DNA of 64,000 nucleotides from JAWLFI01 sp964627995 (GTDB taxonomy: Bacteria; Bacteroidota; Bacteroidia; Chitinophagales; Saprospiraceae): contig CAZVLN010000007.1 of the NCBI GenBank assembly GCA_964627995.1, forward strand, positions 1 to 64,000, read 5' to 3'. The position numbers and the translations under genes were made by a program. Of the stretch, positions 1-9,037 are shown in pieces. The notes under the pieces are model-generated. The model had not been told where the DNA came from. It searched no databases and saw nothing but the letters and a program-made list of their open reading frames with translations. Numbering within the stretch: the stretch's first letter is position 1; every line of letters starts with the position of its first letter.

Positions 1-475
1 AAGCCTCCTTCCCGCGCAAATCGCAAAAGAAAAGGGGTACGATCAGGTATTGTGGCTAGATGCTCACGAATTTAAATATATTCAAGAAGTAGGCACAATG
101 AATATTTTCTTTGTGCTGAAGGATAAGGTTATTACGCCATCTACTGATGGCGCAATATTGAAAGGCATTACTCGTAAAACTATTATTGATGTGCTGCGAG
201 GTGAAGGATATGTAGTTGAAGAGAGAAAAATCTCTATTGATGAGATCAAGCAGGCTTATACCGATGGCGACTTGGTTGAAGTATTTGGTAGTGGTACAGC
301 TGCAGTCGTAGCTAATGTCCATAAAGTGGCTGATGGTGATTTTATTATGGAATTTGATAAGAGTAATTGGGATTTATCTCATAGACTAAAAAAATATATC
401 AACGGATTGCGTAAGGGCACTATTGAGGATCCTTATGGGTGGACTGTTCCTTTATCAGAAGAAGTTTTAACCTAA
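1..475 (+). CDS. ilvE: Branched-chain amino acid aminotransferase, C-terminal part (5' truncated by window)
   Basis: The frame is open from base 2, so only the last 157 residues are visible; the start lies before the window. This class IV PLP-dependent transaminase interconverts leucine, isoleucine and valine with their 2-oxo acids, using 2-oxoglutarate/glutamate. The visible part carries the family stretch EVGTMNIFFVL, a GITRKT segment followed by the variable helix of fold-type IV enzymes, and the late GSGTAAVV motif that contacts cofactor phosphate. The ending PYGWTVPL is usual for bacterial IlvE. The TonB receptor gene starts 45 nt downstream and is probably unrelated in function. Confidence 0.93.
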   Translation, partial: SLLPAQIAKEKGYDQVLWLDAHEFKYIQEVGTMNIFFVLKDKVITPSTDGAILKGITRKTIIDVLRGEGYVVEERKISIDEIKQAYTDGDLVEVFGSGTAAVVANVHKVADGDFIMEFDKSNWDLSHRLKKYINGLRKGTIEDPYGWTVPLSEEVLT

Positions 476-520
476 GGTTCAACTTTTTTCTTATTTATTC
501 CTTTATCGGTAAAGTAGTTT

Positions 521-2929
521 ATGTTTTATCGTTTTAGTATTATTTTTTTTCTCTTTTTTTTTAATGCATTGGGGTTACAAGCTCAGTCGGGCATCATTAG
601 TGGGGAAGTACGAGACGGAGATTCTAATGATCCTATTCCTTTTGCTACAGTAAAGGTGCTCGATTTGGGTATTGGAACTACCACGGATGTGGAAGGGTCT
701 TACAAATTAGAAAATGTCCCGCCCGGAGTATATGATATCGAGGCTAGCTTTTTGGGCTATACGCAAGAGGTCATTTATGAAGTGCAAGTCCAAAGCAGTC
801 GTCCTGTGCAGGTAGATTTCAAACTATTTGAGAAAGCCTCAGATTTGGATGAGGTCGTTGTAAAGGCTTCTGCATTTCGAGAATCGAAAGAAAGTCCCTT
901 ATCCCTTCGCACAATAGGAGTAACAGAAATTAAGCGAAGTCCTGGAGGAAATCGCGATATATCCAGAGTTGTTCAGAGTTTACCAGGTGTTGCATCTACC
1001 TCTACTTTTAGGAATGACTTAATTATTCGTGGAGGTGCACCTAATGAGAATCGGTTTTTTCTGGATGACGTAGAAGTACCCAATATTAATCATTTTGCCA
1101 CCCAGGGTGCTACAGGTGGTCCAGCAGGCATCATTAACGTTGATTTTATACGCGAAGTTGACTTTTACAGTGGAGCCTTTCCGGCGAACCGTGGAAACGC
1201 ACTCAGTTCGGTATTAAACTTTAAGCAAAAAAATGGCCGCGACGATCGGCTTGGGGCTACGGCTACTGTCGGCGCATCGGATGTAGGTATAAGTCTTGAA
1301 GGACCAATAGGTGACAAGACCACCTTTATTGCTTCAGCTCGTCGATCTTATCTGCAATTTTTATTTAGTGTTTTAGGTCTTCCCTTTTTACCCACTTATA
1401 ATGACTTTCAAACAAAAATCAGGTATCGTCCGGACAGTAAAAATGAATTTTATTTTACTGGAATTGGTGCGATCGATAACTTCCGATTAAACCTAGCTGC
1501 GAACGAAACCGCTGAACAGCGATTTACCTTGGATAACATTCCAGTAAATGAGCAGTGGACCTATACCAATGGATTGGTTTATAAACGATATCAGGAGCAA
1601 GGATTTTGGACATTTGTACTTAGCCGAAATATGTTAAATAATTCAGCGATTAAGTATCTGAATAATGATGAAAGTAATTCTGATAATCTGATTTTGAACT
1701 ACCGGTCACGAGAGATTGAAAATAAATTCCGAGTAGAGAATGTTACACGTTGGCAGAATTGGAAATTTTCCGGTGGAGCTGGTTATCAATTTGTACGCTA
1801 TACAAACAACACTTTCAACCGTTTATTTTTGCCTACCGGACAAGAGACTATAGACTACCAAACCCGGGTCGATTTTCATAAATATGCGCTATTTGGTCAA
1901 TTAAGTCGTAGCTTTTTATCGGCTTCCCTTACTGCTTCAGCAGGCTTTCGCATAGATGGAAACTCATTCTCTGATGAAATGGCAAATCCTCTTCCTCAGT
2001 TCTCACCAAGATTATCATTGTCCTACCTCTTTGCTGCGGATTGGAAATTAAATTTCAACACAGGTATATACTATCAATTGCCCCCTTATACTGCTCTGGG
2101 ATACCAAGTAAATGGTGAATTCATAAATCGCCAAAATGGCATAGGCTATGTTCGTGCCGATCATGTAGTTACCGGGCTCGAATATTCTACATCGTTCAAA
2201 TCCAGGATTACGCTTGAGGCCTATTACAAAAGATACAGAAATTACCCATTTTCAATACGCAATCAGGTTGCAATAGCGAATTTTGGTAATGATTTTGGTG
2301 TGGTGGGCACTGAACCATTAACTCCAACCGGAGAGGGTCGTGCTTATGGCGTTGAATTACTTTACCAACAACGGCTTTATCGTGGATTTTACGGCGTTTT
2401 GGCTTATACTTTGGGATGGACTGAGTTTCAGGACGCCAAAGGAGAGTTTATACCCACCACCTGGGACTCTAGACACATTCTCACCACGACCTTAGGAAAA
2501 AAGTTTAACGGAGATTGGGAAGTTGGTGTAAGATGGCGATTCCAGACGGGTTTGCCTTATACACCATTTGATGCGCGCTCGAATGAACGACCTAGATGGG
2601 ATTTAAATGGAGGAGGCGTTCGGAATTTCGCTCTTTTAAATACGCTGCGAACGGGACCTAGTAATATTCTTGATATACGAGTGGATAAAAAGTGGTTTTT
2701 CTCATCGTGGAGTTTAAACGTTTATGCTGATGTTCAAAACATACTGGGTAGTGCTATTGACCTCCCCGGGTTGGTTTTAGAATATGAAGAAAATCCAGAC
2801 GGTTCGTTGGGTGATCCAATCATTTTGAATCCGCAAGCACCTTATGAACAGCAAGAGTATGAAGTTCAAGAAGTGCCGACTGGTGGAGGTTCACTACTTC
2901 CTATTATTGGAATTGTTATCACCATTTAG
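521..2929 (+). CDS. TonB-dependent outer-membrane receptor with carboxypeptidase-regulatory-like N-domain
   Basis: This 802-residue protein has a signal peptide (about residues 1-21, ending LQA-QSG). A carboxypeptidase-regulatory-like beta-sandwich (about 25-105) follows, then a TonB-box-like stretch with DEVVV near residue 110, a plug domain (about 120-235, with IIRGGAPNENRFFLDDV) and a 22-strand-type barrel to the end. Proteins of this form import large or scarce substrates across the outer membrane using TonB-ExbBD energy. No SusD lipoprotein or substrate enzyme lies alongside, so the ligand cannot be inferred. The plug resembles receptors annotated as siderophore/vitamin or generic type. 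The ATG directly precedes a strongly hydrophobic signal sequence and is the likely start. Confidence 0.9.
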   Translation: MFYRFSIIFFLFFFNALGLQAQSGIISGEVRDGDSNDPIPFATVKVLDLGIGTTTDVEGSYKLENVPPGVYDIEASFLGYTQEVIYEVQVQSSRPVQVDFKLFEKASDLDEVVVKASAFRESKESPLSLRTIGVTEIKRSPGGNRDISRVVQSLPGVASTSTFRNDLIIRGGAPNENRFFLDDVEVPNINHFATQGATGGPAGIINVDFIREVDFYSGAFPANRGNALSSVLNFKQKNGRDDRLGATATVGASDVGISLEGPIGDKTTFIASARRSYLQFLFSVLGLPFLPTYNDFQTKIRYRPDSKNEFYFTGIGAIDNFRLNLAANETAEQRFTLDNIPVNEQWTYTNGLVYKRYQEQGFWTFVLSRNMLNNSAIKYLNNDESNSDNLILNYRSREIENKFRVENVTRWQNWKFSGGAGYQFVRYTNNTFNRLFLPTGQETIDYQTRVDFHKYALFGQLSRSFLSASLTASAGFRIDGNSFSDEMANPLPQFSPRLSLSYLFAADWKLNFNTGIYYQLPPYTALGYQVNGEFINRQNGIGYVRADHVVTGLEYSTSFKSRITLEAYYKRYRNYPFSIRNQVAIANFGNDFGVVGTEPLTPTGEGRAYGVELLYQQRLYRGFYGVLAYTLGWTEFQDAKGEFIPTTWDSRHILTTTLGKKFNGDWEVGVRWRFQTGLPYTPFDARSNERPRWDLNGGGVRNFALLNTLRTGPSNILDIRVDKKWFFSSWSLNVYADVQNILGSAIDLPGLVLEYEENPDGSLGDPIILNPQAPYEQQEYEVQEVPTGGGSLLPIIGIVITI

Positions 2930-3061
2930 GCGCACTATTTATTTGCTTAGCTCGCAATCGCGAGCCGTTCCATTACTATTTATTGCTTTAATAACGCTGA
3001 TGAATTACCCAGTGGAAGTTATTATTTAAAAGCCTTTAAATTTCAAGCTTTTGCGATAGTG

Positions 3062-3165
3062 ATGTGCAGGGGGCGTAAGCCGTCCCCACGATTTGATCGT
3101 GGGGACCGATAGCCCGGAACGTAACGCCCTCCCCAATGATTGGGGAGGGATCGCCCTATGGCTAA
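3062..3165. repeat. GC-rich hairpin island A
   Basis: This GC-rich stretch lies inside the 312-bp AT-rich gap between the TonB receptor and the saccharopine dehydrogenase-like gene. It holds two near-perfect hairpins. One is at 3082-3106 (11-bp arms GTCCCCACGAT / ATCGTGGGGAC around TTG). The other is at 3127-3149 (10-11-bp arms CCCTCCCCAA / TTGGGGAGGG around a 3-nt loop). GGGCGT before the first hairpin can pair with ACGCCC before the second. No convincing coding frame is seen. It could act as a terminator for the receptor gene, but neither hairpin is followed by a T run. Confidence 0.75.
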
Positions 3166-3194
3166 TAATTATTAAAGAAAAACATCCCAAATTA

Positions 3195-3225
3195 TTGAAA
3201 AAGCAAAAGCATTCAAATACTTTTG
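3195..3225 (+). promoter_or_regulatory. Bacteroidota-type promoter of the saccharopine dehydrogenase-like gene
   Basis: TTG at 3195-3197, a 20-nt spacer and TACTTTTG at 3218-3225 match the Bacteroidota primary-sigma pattern TTTG-N19-21-TAnnTTTG. The -7 box is exact. Transcription would begin roughly 10 nt before the ATG at 3242. The promoter sits immediately downstream of hairpin island A. Confidence 0.5.
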
Positions 3226-3241
3226 AGGTCAAAGGAAATCG

Positions 3242-4582
3242 ATGAAGCAAATTTTAATATTAGGTGCAGGTCGAAGTGCACAGACCCTAATAAAATATTT
3301 ATTAGAACAAGGGAGAACCTATAACTGGCAGGTGGTTATTGCGGATAGGGACTATGCATTAGCCAAGGAAGCGATCGGAAATGCTGAGATTGCACGAGCT
3401 GAAGAATTGCATATTGAGGATGAAAACAAAAGAGGTAAATTAATAGCTGCTGCTGATGTAGTGGCTTCCCTTTTACCTGCATTTTTGCATATTACAGTAG
3501 CTCGAGACTGCTTAAAATATAAAAAACATTTTATCACAGCCTCCTATAATTCACCCGAATTAAAGGCTATGGATGAATCTATTCGTGAAGCTGGCTTGGT
3601 CTTTATGGGTGAAATGGGTTTGGATCCGGGGATTGATCACATGTCTGCGATGCGCGTCATTGACGATATACGGTCAAAGGGAGGTGAGATTAATGCATTT
3701 CACTCGTATGCAGGCGGATTAGTAGCACCAGAATCTGACAATAATCCATGGCATTATAAATTCACCTGGAATCCAAGAAATGTGGTACTCGCGGGTCGTG
3801 GAACAGCCCAATATATTAACTCCGGTCGGTTAAAGTATTTGCCATACCATCGGCTTTTTGAATCCTATGAAGAGGTGGAGGTTCAGGGATTTGGGCCATA
3901 CGAAATGTATCCCAATAGAGATTCTTTACTATATCGAAAGTTATATGATTTAGAGAATATCCCTTCCCTGTTGCGAGGGACCCTTAGACATAGAGGGTAT
4001 TGTGATGCATGGAATATATTTGTTCAATTGGGATTGACTGATGATAGTTTCCCTGTAATTCACTCAGATCGGATAAGCTATCGACAGTTTATTACAGCAT
4101 TTGTCGATGGAGCAGTGGAGGAGAATGTAGAGCAACGCTTATGTGATTTATTTGACATTTCCGCTAGCAGCGAGATTATGAATAAGATCAAATGGACGGG
4201 AATCTTCGAAAAAAAGAAAATTAATCTAGATATGGCTACACCTGCTCAAATACTAGAGCAGCTGCTGTTGGATAAATGGGTCATGCAGCCAAATGATAGA
4301 GATATGATTCTCATGCAGCATGAATTTACTTACGAAAGTAACGGCGATGTCAAAAAGCGAATATCAACTATGGAGGCCAAGGGGGATAATGCTCAGCAAA
4401 CTGCGATGAGTCGTTTGGTAGGATTACCTGTTGGGATTTATATCAAGCTTTTGCTTACAGGAAAGGTAGAATTAAAAGGGGTACACATTCCCGTGATGCC
4501 TTCAATATACCGTCCTGTACTAGACGAACTGGAGCAGATGAACGTTATATTTAAAGAAAAAGAAGTAATTTTGGATTCTTAG
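3242..4582 (+). CDS. Saccharopine dehydrogenase family protein
   Basis: This 446-residue protein is related to saccharopine reductases/dehydrogenases. An N-terminal Rossmann fold starts with GAGRSAQ at residues 8-14 for NAD(P) binding. The middle contains GEMGLDPGIDHMSAM, a family hallmark preceding the substrate-binding domain, and the C-terminal catalytic domain is complete. The family acts in alpha-aminoadipate-type lysine synthesis or breakdown by linking or splitting lysine and 2-oxoglutarate (or the semialdehyde and glutamate). No other lysine-pathway gene is adjacent, so direction and physiological role are not settled here. The start is supported by a promoter match 17 nt upstream. 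Confidence 0.85.
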   Translation: MKQILILGAGRSAQTLIKYLLEQGRTYNWQVVIADRDYALAKEAIGNAEIARAEELHIEDENKRGKLIAAADVVASLLPAFLHITVARDCLKYKKHFITASYNSPELKAMDESIREAGLVFMGEMGLDPGIDHMSAMRVIDDIRSKGGEINAFHSYAGGLVAPESDNNPWHYKFTWNPRNVVLAGRGTAQYINSGRLKYLPYHRLFESYEEVEVQGFGPYEMYPNRDSLLYRKLYDLENIPSLLRGTLRHRGYCDAWNIFVQLGLTDDSFPVIHSDRISYRQFITAFVDGAVEENVEQRLCDLFDISASSEIMNKIKWTGIFEKKKINLDMATPAQILEQLLLDKWVMQPNDRDMILMQHEFTYESNGDVKKRISTMEAKGDNAQQTAMSRLVGLPVGIYIKLLLTGKVELKGVHIPVMPSIYRPVLDELEQMNVIFKEKEVILDS

Positions 4583-4607
4583 TTCGTCTAATAAACCTCA
4601 ACCTTCC

Positions 4608-5900
4608 TTGATTCCTACTCGGATATCTTCTATTTCTGGCTTGCAGTGGTACCGATTTATCCGGTATGGTTTTTTACTATTGACAGCCATTCTACTGACC
4701 CAATTAGGTGTATCTACTTCTGAAATTGGTGGTTATGAGTTAATGTTTCATTTATTATACGTGCTTACGTTCTTTTGGGTTAATGGTGTATTTCAGTCGG
4801 TACTTATCCGTGCTCGTCGACTCACGAAAGTTCATCGGACAAAATTTTTAGATCAGATTTGGTTTTTAATCTTATTGATCACGGTATGCTTAACTCTTGC
4901 TTTATGGTTTTTGGGTAGTCGCAGCTCTTGGTTACTCTTCGGCATTTCCGATTTGCCATATTGGCAACTTTATGTTTTTCTATTTGCATTTAGTGTTCCC
5001 CCTTTGGTTTATGAATATTTTTTGCTCGCCCGTCAACAAATGCGCCGGCTGCTGATTTGGGGTGGGATTAGTTATTCCTTGCATATCATAATAACCCTGG
5101 TTCCTTTCATTCTTGGTTATGGCTTGCGCGAAATGTTGTGGTCACATATTGCTTTTAGCGTATTGCGCTTTATTTACGTGGGTTGGGATTTAGGATGGCC
5201 TAGTCCTAGAATTCCAGATATCCAGTGGTGGTCTTCTTCAGGACATTTGACCTTGTACTCCGTATTAGGTGGAATACCGGTGGCTTTTGATACTTGGTTA
5301 GTTGGTTTTATGAGTCAAACGGAGAGCGAAATAGCAATTTTTAGATATGGTGCCCGGGAGCTGCCCCTTTTTATGATATTACTAGGGAGTGTTCATTTGA
5401 TCATTTTGTCTGATAGCGATGAGTTGGATCAGGCAATGCATAAAATCCGATCTCAAATTAAACGTCTTTTCCCCATTTTAGCCTTTTTTTCAGCTGGTCT
5501 ATGTTTGTTGAGTCCAATATTATTCCCCATTTTTTTTACTGAGGTGTTTTCTGAGAGTGCCCTAATTTTCAATGTATATTTACTTATAATTTTTTCTCGA
5601 ATGAATCTAAGCCATACAATAATGATGCGACTTGAATCTTATCAATTGATGAATATTGTTGCTTTTATGGAAGTACTGCTTAATGTCGTATTAAGCTTGT
5701 GGTGGGTTCAGCTTTGGGGCTGGATGGGTATAGCGCTGGCTACAGTGGTAGCTTACCTGTTTGAGAAGGTAGTATTTTCAGCATGGCTCTATTATAAGCA
5801 AGGCATACCCATTAGCGATTACCTCCCACTCAAATCCTATATTGGCTATTCATTTCTAGTCATAATTTGTTTTCTAGTGGGTAGCTTCCTCATTTATTAA
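4608..5900 (+). CDS. Polytopic membrane protein, probable polysaccharide/lipid flippase (MOP superfamily-like)
   Basis: About 430 residues, almost entirely hydrophobic, with roughly 12 predicted membrane helices separated by short basic loops (such as RARRLTKVHRTKF). This layout resembles oligosaccharide flippases of the MOP/MATE superfamily, which move lipid-linked sugars across the inner membrane. I see no diagnostic short motif, so the assignment rests on overall shape. There is no ATG near the N-terminus; TTG at 4608 is the best start, 25 nt after the previous stop, and the true start could differ by a few codons. prmC follows after 8 nt and is probably co-transcribed. Confidence 0.6.
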   Translation: MIPTRISSISGLQWYRFIRYGFLLLTAILLTQLGVSTSEIGGYELMFHLLYVLTFFWVNGVFQSVLIRARRLTKVHRTKFLDQIWFLILLITVCLTLALWFLGSRSSWLLFGISDLPYWQLYVFLFAFSVPPLVYEYFLLARQQMRRLLIWGGISYSLHIIITLVPFILGYGLREMLWSHIAFSVLRFIYVGWDLGWPSPRIPDIQWWSSSGHLTLYSVLGGIPVAFDTWLVGFMSQTESEIAIFRYGARELPLFMILLGSVHLIILSDSDELDQAMHKIRSQIKRLFPILAFFSAGLCLLSPILFPIFFTEVFSESALIFNVYLLIIFSRMNLSHTIMMRLESYQLMNIVAFMEVLLNVVLSLWWVQLWGWMGIALATVVAYLFEKVVFSAWLYYKQGIPISDYLPLKSYIGYSFLVIICFLVGSFLIY

Positions 5901-5908
5901 TTATTGAC

Positions 5909-6724
5909 GTGATTCCATCAGAATTCAAAACGATTTTTTCTCAAATTGAGATCCCCAGGCAATACCGAAAAGCTGAATGGGAAAAACTGTTAGAGTATTA
6001 CTATGATGATCGCTGGCGCCCTCAAAAAGCCGTATCTGATACTCGAGACGAATCAATTATACGGAATGACCTCATAAAGTTATCAGAGAGCCACCCCCTG
6101 GCTTATGTTAGTGGTAAGGCTCACTTTTATGGACGCGTTTTTGAAATCGCCCCTGGAGTGTTAGTACCTCGTCCTGAAACGGAGGAATTAGTTGAGTGGG
6201 CAATTAAAGAATTGACCAAAGGGTCAGAAGTGCTTGATATGGGCTGTGGATCGGGTTGTATAGCACTGACATTGGCTAAAGAGCGACCTGATCTTAAGGT
6301 TTCAGCCATGGATGCATCTGAGGCAGCATTGGAGATAACTCGAAAGAACATAGAGCGGTTTGATTTATCCATTAAAATAGAAAAGGATAATATCCTTTCT
6401 CCATCAGACGAATTATTAGGGAAGCGCTGGCAATGCATAATTTCCAATCCGCCTTATGTTCGGCCATCAGAAGCATCTGATACTATTCAGCAAGAGCCTG
6501 ATATGGCATTATTCACTCCGGAGGATGATCCTTTGCTTTTTTATCGTGCGTTATGTGAATATGCAGAGCATTGTCTGCAACCGTCCGGGATGATATACTT
6601 AGAACTAAGTGAGTATTTCGCTCAGGAGATTTTCGAAATTTTTTCTAAATCTGAATGGCGAGACTGTATAATTCGAAAGGATTTACAGAGAAAACCGAGA
6701 ATGCTTCGCGCTATAAAAAGATGA
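5909..6724 (+). CDS. prmC: Release factor glutamine N5-methyltransferase PrmC (HemK)
   Basis: PrmC methylates the glutamine of the GGQ motif in peptide-chain release factors using S-adenosylmethionine. The 271-residue product has the helical N-terminal release-factor-binding domain, the PRPETE segment near residue 90, the SAM-binding DMGCGSGCIAL motif near 109-119, and the catalytic NPPYV motif at 180-184 that holds the target glutamine amide. The start is GTG, with no better in-frame ATG near. The stop is immediately adjacent to the stop of the oppositely oriented SUI1-family gene, so the two transcripts converge with no spacer. Confidence 0.92.
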   Translation: MIPSEFKTIFSQIEIPRQYRKAEWEKLLEYYYDDRWRPQKAVSDTRDESIIRNDLIKLSESHPLAYVSGKAHFYGRVFEIAPGVLVPRPETEELVEWAIKELTKGSEVLDMGCGSGCIALTLAKERPDLKVSAMDASEAALEITRKNIERFDLSIKIEKDNILSPSDELLGKRWQCIISNPPYVRPSEASDTIQQEPDMALFTPEDDPLLFYRALCEYAEHCLQPSGMIYLELSEYFAQEIFEIFSKSEWRDCIIRKDLQRKPRMLRAIKR

Positions 6725-7090
6725 TTATCCGCCAGATTTTTTTGTATCGGAAAAGCCTCGCTTTTTAAGGGCTTTTACAACGGCATTGCGCACATCACCC
6801 TGAAGGAGTATTTCCATTCCATCGCGTGTACCACCAACTCCACATTTCTTTTTTAAATCTTTCATTAGATCTTCAGCTTCATCTTCAGATAGATCTAAAC
6901 CATCAATTAGAGTAACAGTTTTTCCCGCTCTGCCTTTCTTTTCTATTCCAACCCGGATAGATTGTTGATTCGGTGGTGTTCGCTGTGATTTATCCGTTTG
7001 TATTCCCTTAAATAAATCCTCCATGGTTTCGGGGTGAGTGGTAAAAACCACTTTTTTTTCCGCTTGATCTTTAGATTTTTTATTACCCAT
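6725..7090 (-). CDS. SUI1/eIF1-like translation initiation factor family protein (YciH type)
   Basis: This 121-residue protein has a disordered basic N-terminus and a C-terminal SUI1/eIF1 fold (about residues 45-115). Visible features are RVGIEKKGRAGKTVTLIDGL, the helix rich in acidic and lysine residues, and the CGVGGTRDGMEILLQGD segment typical of bacterial YciH. Eukaryotic and archaeal eIF1 checks start-codon choice on the small ribosomal subunit; the bacterial role is uncertain, with suggested effects on initiation fidelity and stress. It is a stand-alone gene with a long noncoding region upstream. Confidence 0.88.
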   Translation of the reverse strand: MGNKKSKDQAEKKVVFTTHPETMEDLFKGIQTDKSQRTPPNQQSIRVGIEKKGRAGKTVTLIDGLDLSEDEAEDLMKDLKKKCGVGGTRDGMEILLQGDVRNAVVKALKKRGFSDTKKSGG

Positions 7091-7531
7091 CTTTTAATAT
7101 TTGCCATTTAATATATGACGAATATGCAGAAAAATGACAAGCTAATCAATATTATTCTAGTATATACAGCTCAGTCTGGGACGTAGAAAGAAATCTAGTT
7201 CTATATAATTTCTTATTTAAAAGGCGAGACGACATTTCAAAGCAGTTAGCTTTTCAATACAATCAAGAAAAAATACTTAAAAATAATCTGTTTTATTTAT
7301 ATTCTATAGGTCACAATCAACATCGTGAAAATTGAACGAATTTAATGAGTATTGTCAAAGATTAAATTCACTGTAGGGTCTTATTGGCTTCAAATTTTTT
7401 AGGAAAACAATGTGAGAGATAGGACGTATACAGAAAAACAAATATATTGAGGTTTCAAGCTTAATTTGGCTGTATTACTGTGGCCAGAGGGCTCTTCTTT
7501 TTTCTGGTTCAAAACACTTAGAATAATACTC
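7091..7531. other. Noncoding spacer between SUI1 gene and dihydroorotase
   Basis: This 441-bp AT-rich stretch lies between divergently oriented genes. I see no gene, tRNA, riboswitch core or convincing long hairpin. An in-frame extension of the dihydroorotase frame upstream to TTG at 7466 exists, but it reads as non-homologous sequence. Promoters for both flanking genes must lie here; I found no strong consensus match. Confidence 0.5.
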
Positions 7532-8887
7532 ATGGAGAAATCATATATTATAGCAAATGGATTATTAGTAAATGAAGGAGATATCCTAAAAGGCGACATT
7601 CTGATTCGAAATGGTGTAATAGAAGAAATTGGAGAAGTTGCAGGAACGGGTCAAGAAGAGATTATTGATGCCACTGGGAAGTACGTAATACCAGGTGTTA
7701 TCGACGGTCAGGTTCATTTTCGCGATCCAGGGCTAACCCATAAGGCAGATCTTTATACAGAGAGTAAAGCAGCAGTAGCTGGAGGGGTGACCTCGTTTAT
7801 TGAAATGCCAAACACAAAGCCAAACACGCTAACTTTAGAACTTTTAGAAGAGAAATATAAGCTGGCATCTACTAAATCTTTAGCCAATTTTGGGTTTTTA
7901 TTGGGTGTCAATAGTGAAAATATAGATGAAGTTATCCAACTCGACACGGAATCTTTATTAGCTGTAACCGACGATGGTTTGTACTTCACTAAAAAGGGTA
8001 ATATTTTAGCAGATAATCCTGCTATGCTTGAAAAACTGCTAGCAAATACCTCTGCTATTGTAGCTATACATTCCGAAAAGGAAGAAATAGTAGAGAAAAA
8101 TGAAGAAAAATATCGTTCGATTTATGGAGAGGATGTTCCTGTAAAGTTCCACCCGCTAATTCGTAGTGAACAGGCATGCTTTGAAGCTTCAGAACGTGCC
8201 ATTAAAATTGCAAAAAAGCATAATGCTAAATTGCACATTTTACATTTAACTACAGCTGCTGAGACCGAACTTTTCAGAAATGACATTCCTTTAATTGAAA
8301 AGCGTATTACAACTGAGGTATCTGTGCATCACCTTTGGTTTTCAGATAGAGACTATGACCGCTTAGGAACTCGTATTAAATGGAATCCAGCGATTAAGAC
8401 TCAAAAAGATAAAGACGGACTGTTCAAGGCTTTATTGGATGACCGCATTGATTTTATAACCACAGATCATGCTCCACATACTATAGAAGAAAAAGATCAA
8501 CCCTATTTTCAATCTATGTCTGGTGCACCCATGATTCAGCATTCATTGGTATGTATGTTGGAGTTTCACCATCAGGATAAAATTTCTCTTCCAAAAATTG
8601 TTGAGAAAATGTGTCATAATCCTGCTATCATGTATAAAATTGCTGATCGGGGCTTTTTACGAGAAGGGTATCAAGCGGATATAGCCATTTTGGATTTAAA
8701 TAATGAATGGACTGTTTCCAAAGATAATTTGTTCTATAAATGTGGGTGGTCACCCTTAGAAGGCACCTCCTTTAAATCGAAAGTTTCAGAAACATTCGTA
8801 AATGGTCAATTGGTCTACTCCCAGGATACATTTGATACAAAATTTAGAGGTCAGGCTTTAATGGTCGATCCTGATTTTTCCCTTTGA
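7532..8887 (+). CDS. pyrC: Dihydroorotase
   Basis: This amidohydrolase (451 residues from the ATG) cyclises carbamoyl-aspartate to dihydroorotate, the third step of pyrimidine synthesis. Visible motifs are the metal-site segment DGQVHFRDPG at residues 58-67, GVTSFIEMPNTKP, AVTDDGLYF, the LHILHLTTAAE strand and the catalytic FITTDHAPHT. The first histidine of the usual HxH metal pair is glutamine (Q60-V-H62). I believe this occurs in other Bacteroidota dihydroorotases, so it need not mean loss of activity. The ATG at 7532 gives the normal family N-terminus. pyrF lies about 50 kb away, so the pathway is not clustered. Confidence 0.88.
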   Translation: MEKSYIIANGLLVNEGDILKGDILIRNGVIEEIGEVAGTGQEEIIDATGKYVIPGVIDGQVHFRDPGLTHKADLYTESKAAVAGGVTSFIEMPNTKPNTLTLELLEEKYKLASTKSLANFGFLLGVNSENIDEVIQLDTESLLAVTDDGLYFTKKGNILADNPAMLEKLLANTSAIVAIHSEKEEIVEKNEEKYRSIYGEDVPVKFHPLIRSEQACFEASERAIKIAKKHNAKLHILHLTTAAETELFRNDIPLIEKRITTEVSVHHLWFSDRDYDRLGTRIKWNPAIKTQKDKDGLFKALLDDRIDFITTDHAPHTIEEKDQPYFQSMSGAPMIQHSLVCMLEFHHQDKISLPKIVEKMCHNPAIMYKIADRGFLREGYQADIAILDLNNEWTVSKDNLFYKCGWSPLEGTSFKSKVSETFVNGQLVYSQDTFDTKFRGQALMVDPDFSL

Positions 8888-8998
8888 TTAAAATAATACT
8901 TTTTTGATTAGAACTAGGAGTGAGGATTTGTTATTTCTATGTGTATTTTTCATTAGATTTTGCCAAATCGATTAAGAAATGGTAAACTAGTTAAGCGC

Positions 8999-9030
8999 TT
9001 TGAAGTTTACTTGAACAACTAATATTATTC
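8999..9030 (+). promoter_or_regulatory. Possible promoter of the YhhQ-type transporter
   Basis: TTTG at 8999-9002, a 20-nt spacer and TATTATTC at 9023-9030 resemble TTTG-N19-21-TAnnTTTG, with two mismatches in the -7 box. It ends 7 nt before the ATG at 9038, so a transcript would be nearly leaderless. This is a weak match. Confidence 0.3.
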
Positions 9031-9037
9031 ATAACGA

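Noticed and set aside
3026..3250. A 74-residue minus-strand frame in the gap before the saccharopine dehydrogenase-like gene
   Set aside because: It spans hairpin island A and the promoter and has no family resemblance.
7466..7531. N-terminal extension of dihydroorotase to a TTG
   Set aside because: The added 22 residues do not match the family; the ATG at 7532 gives the standard N-terminus.
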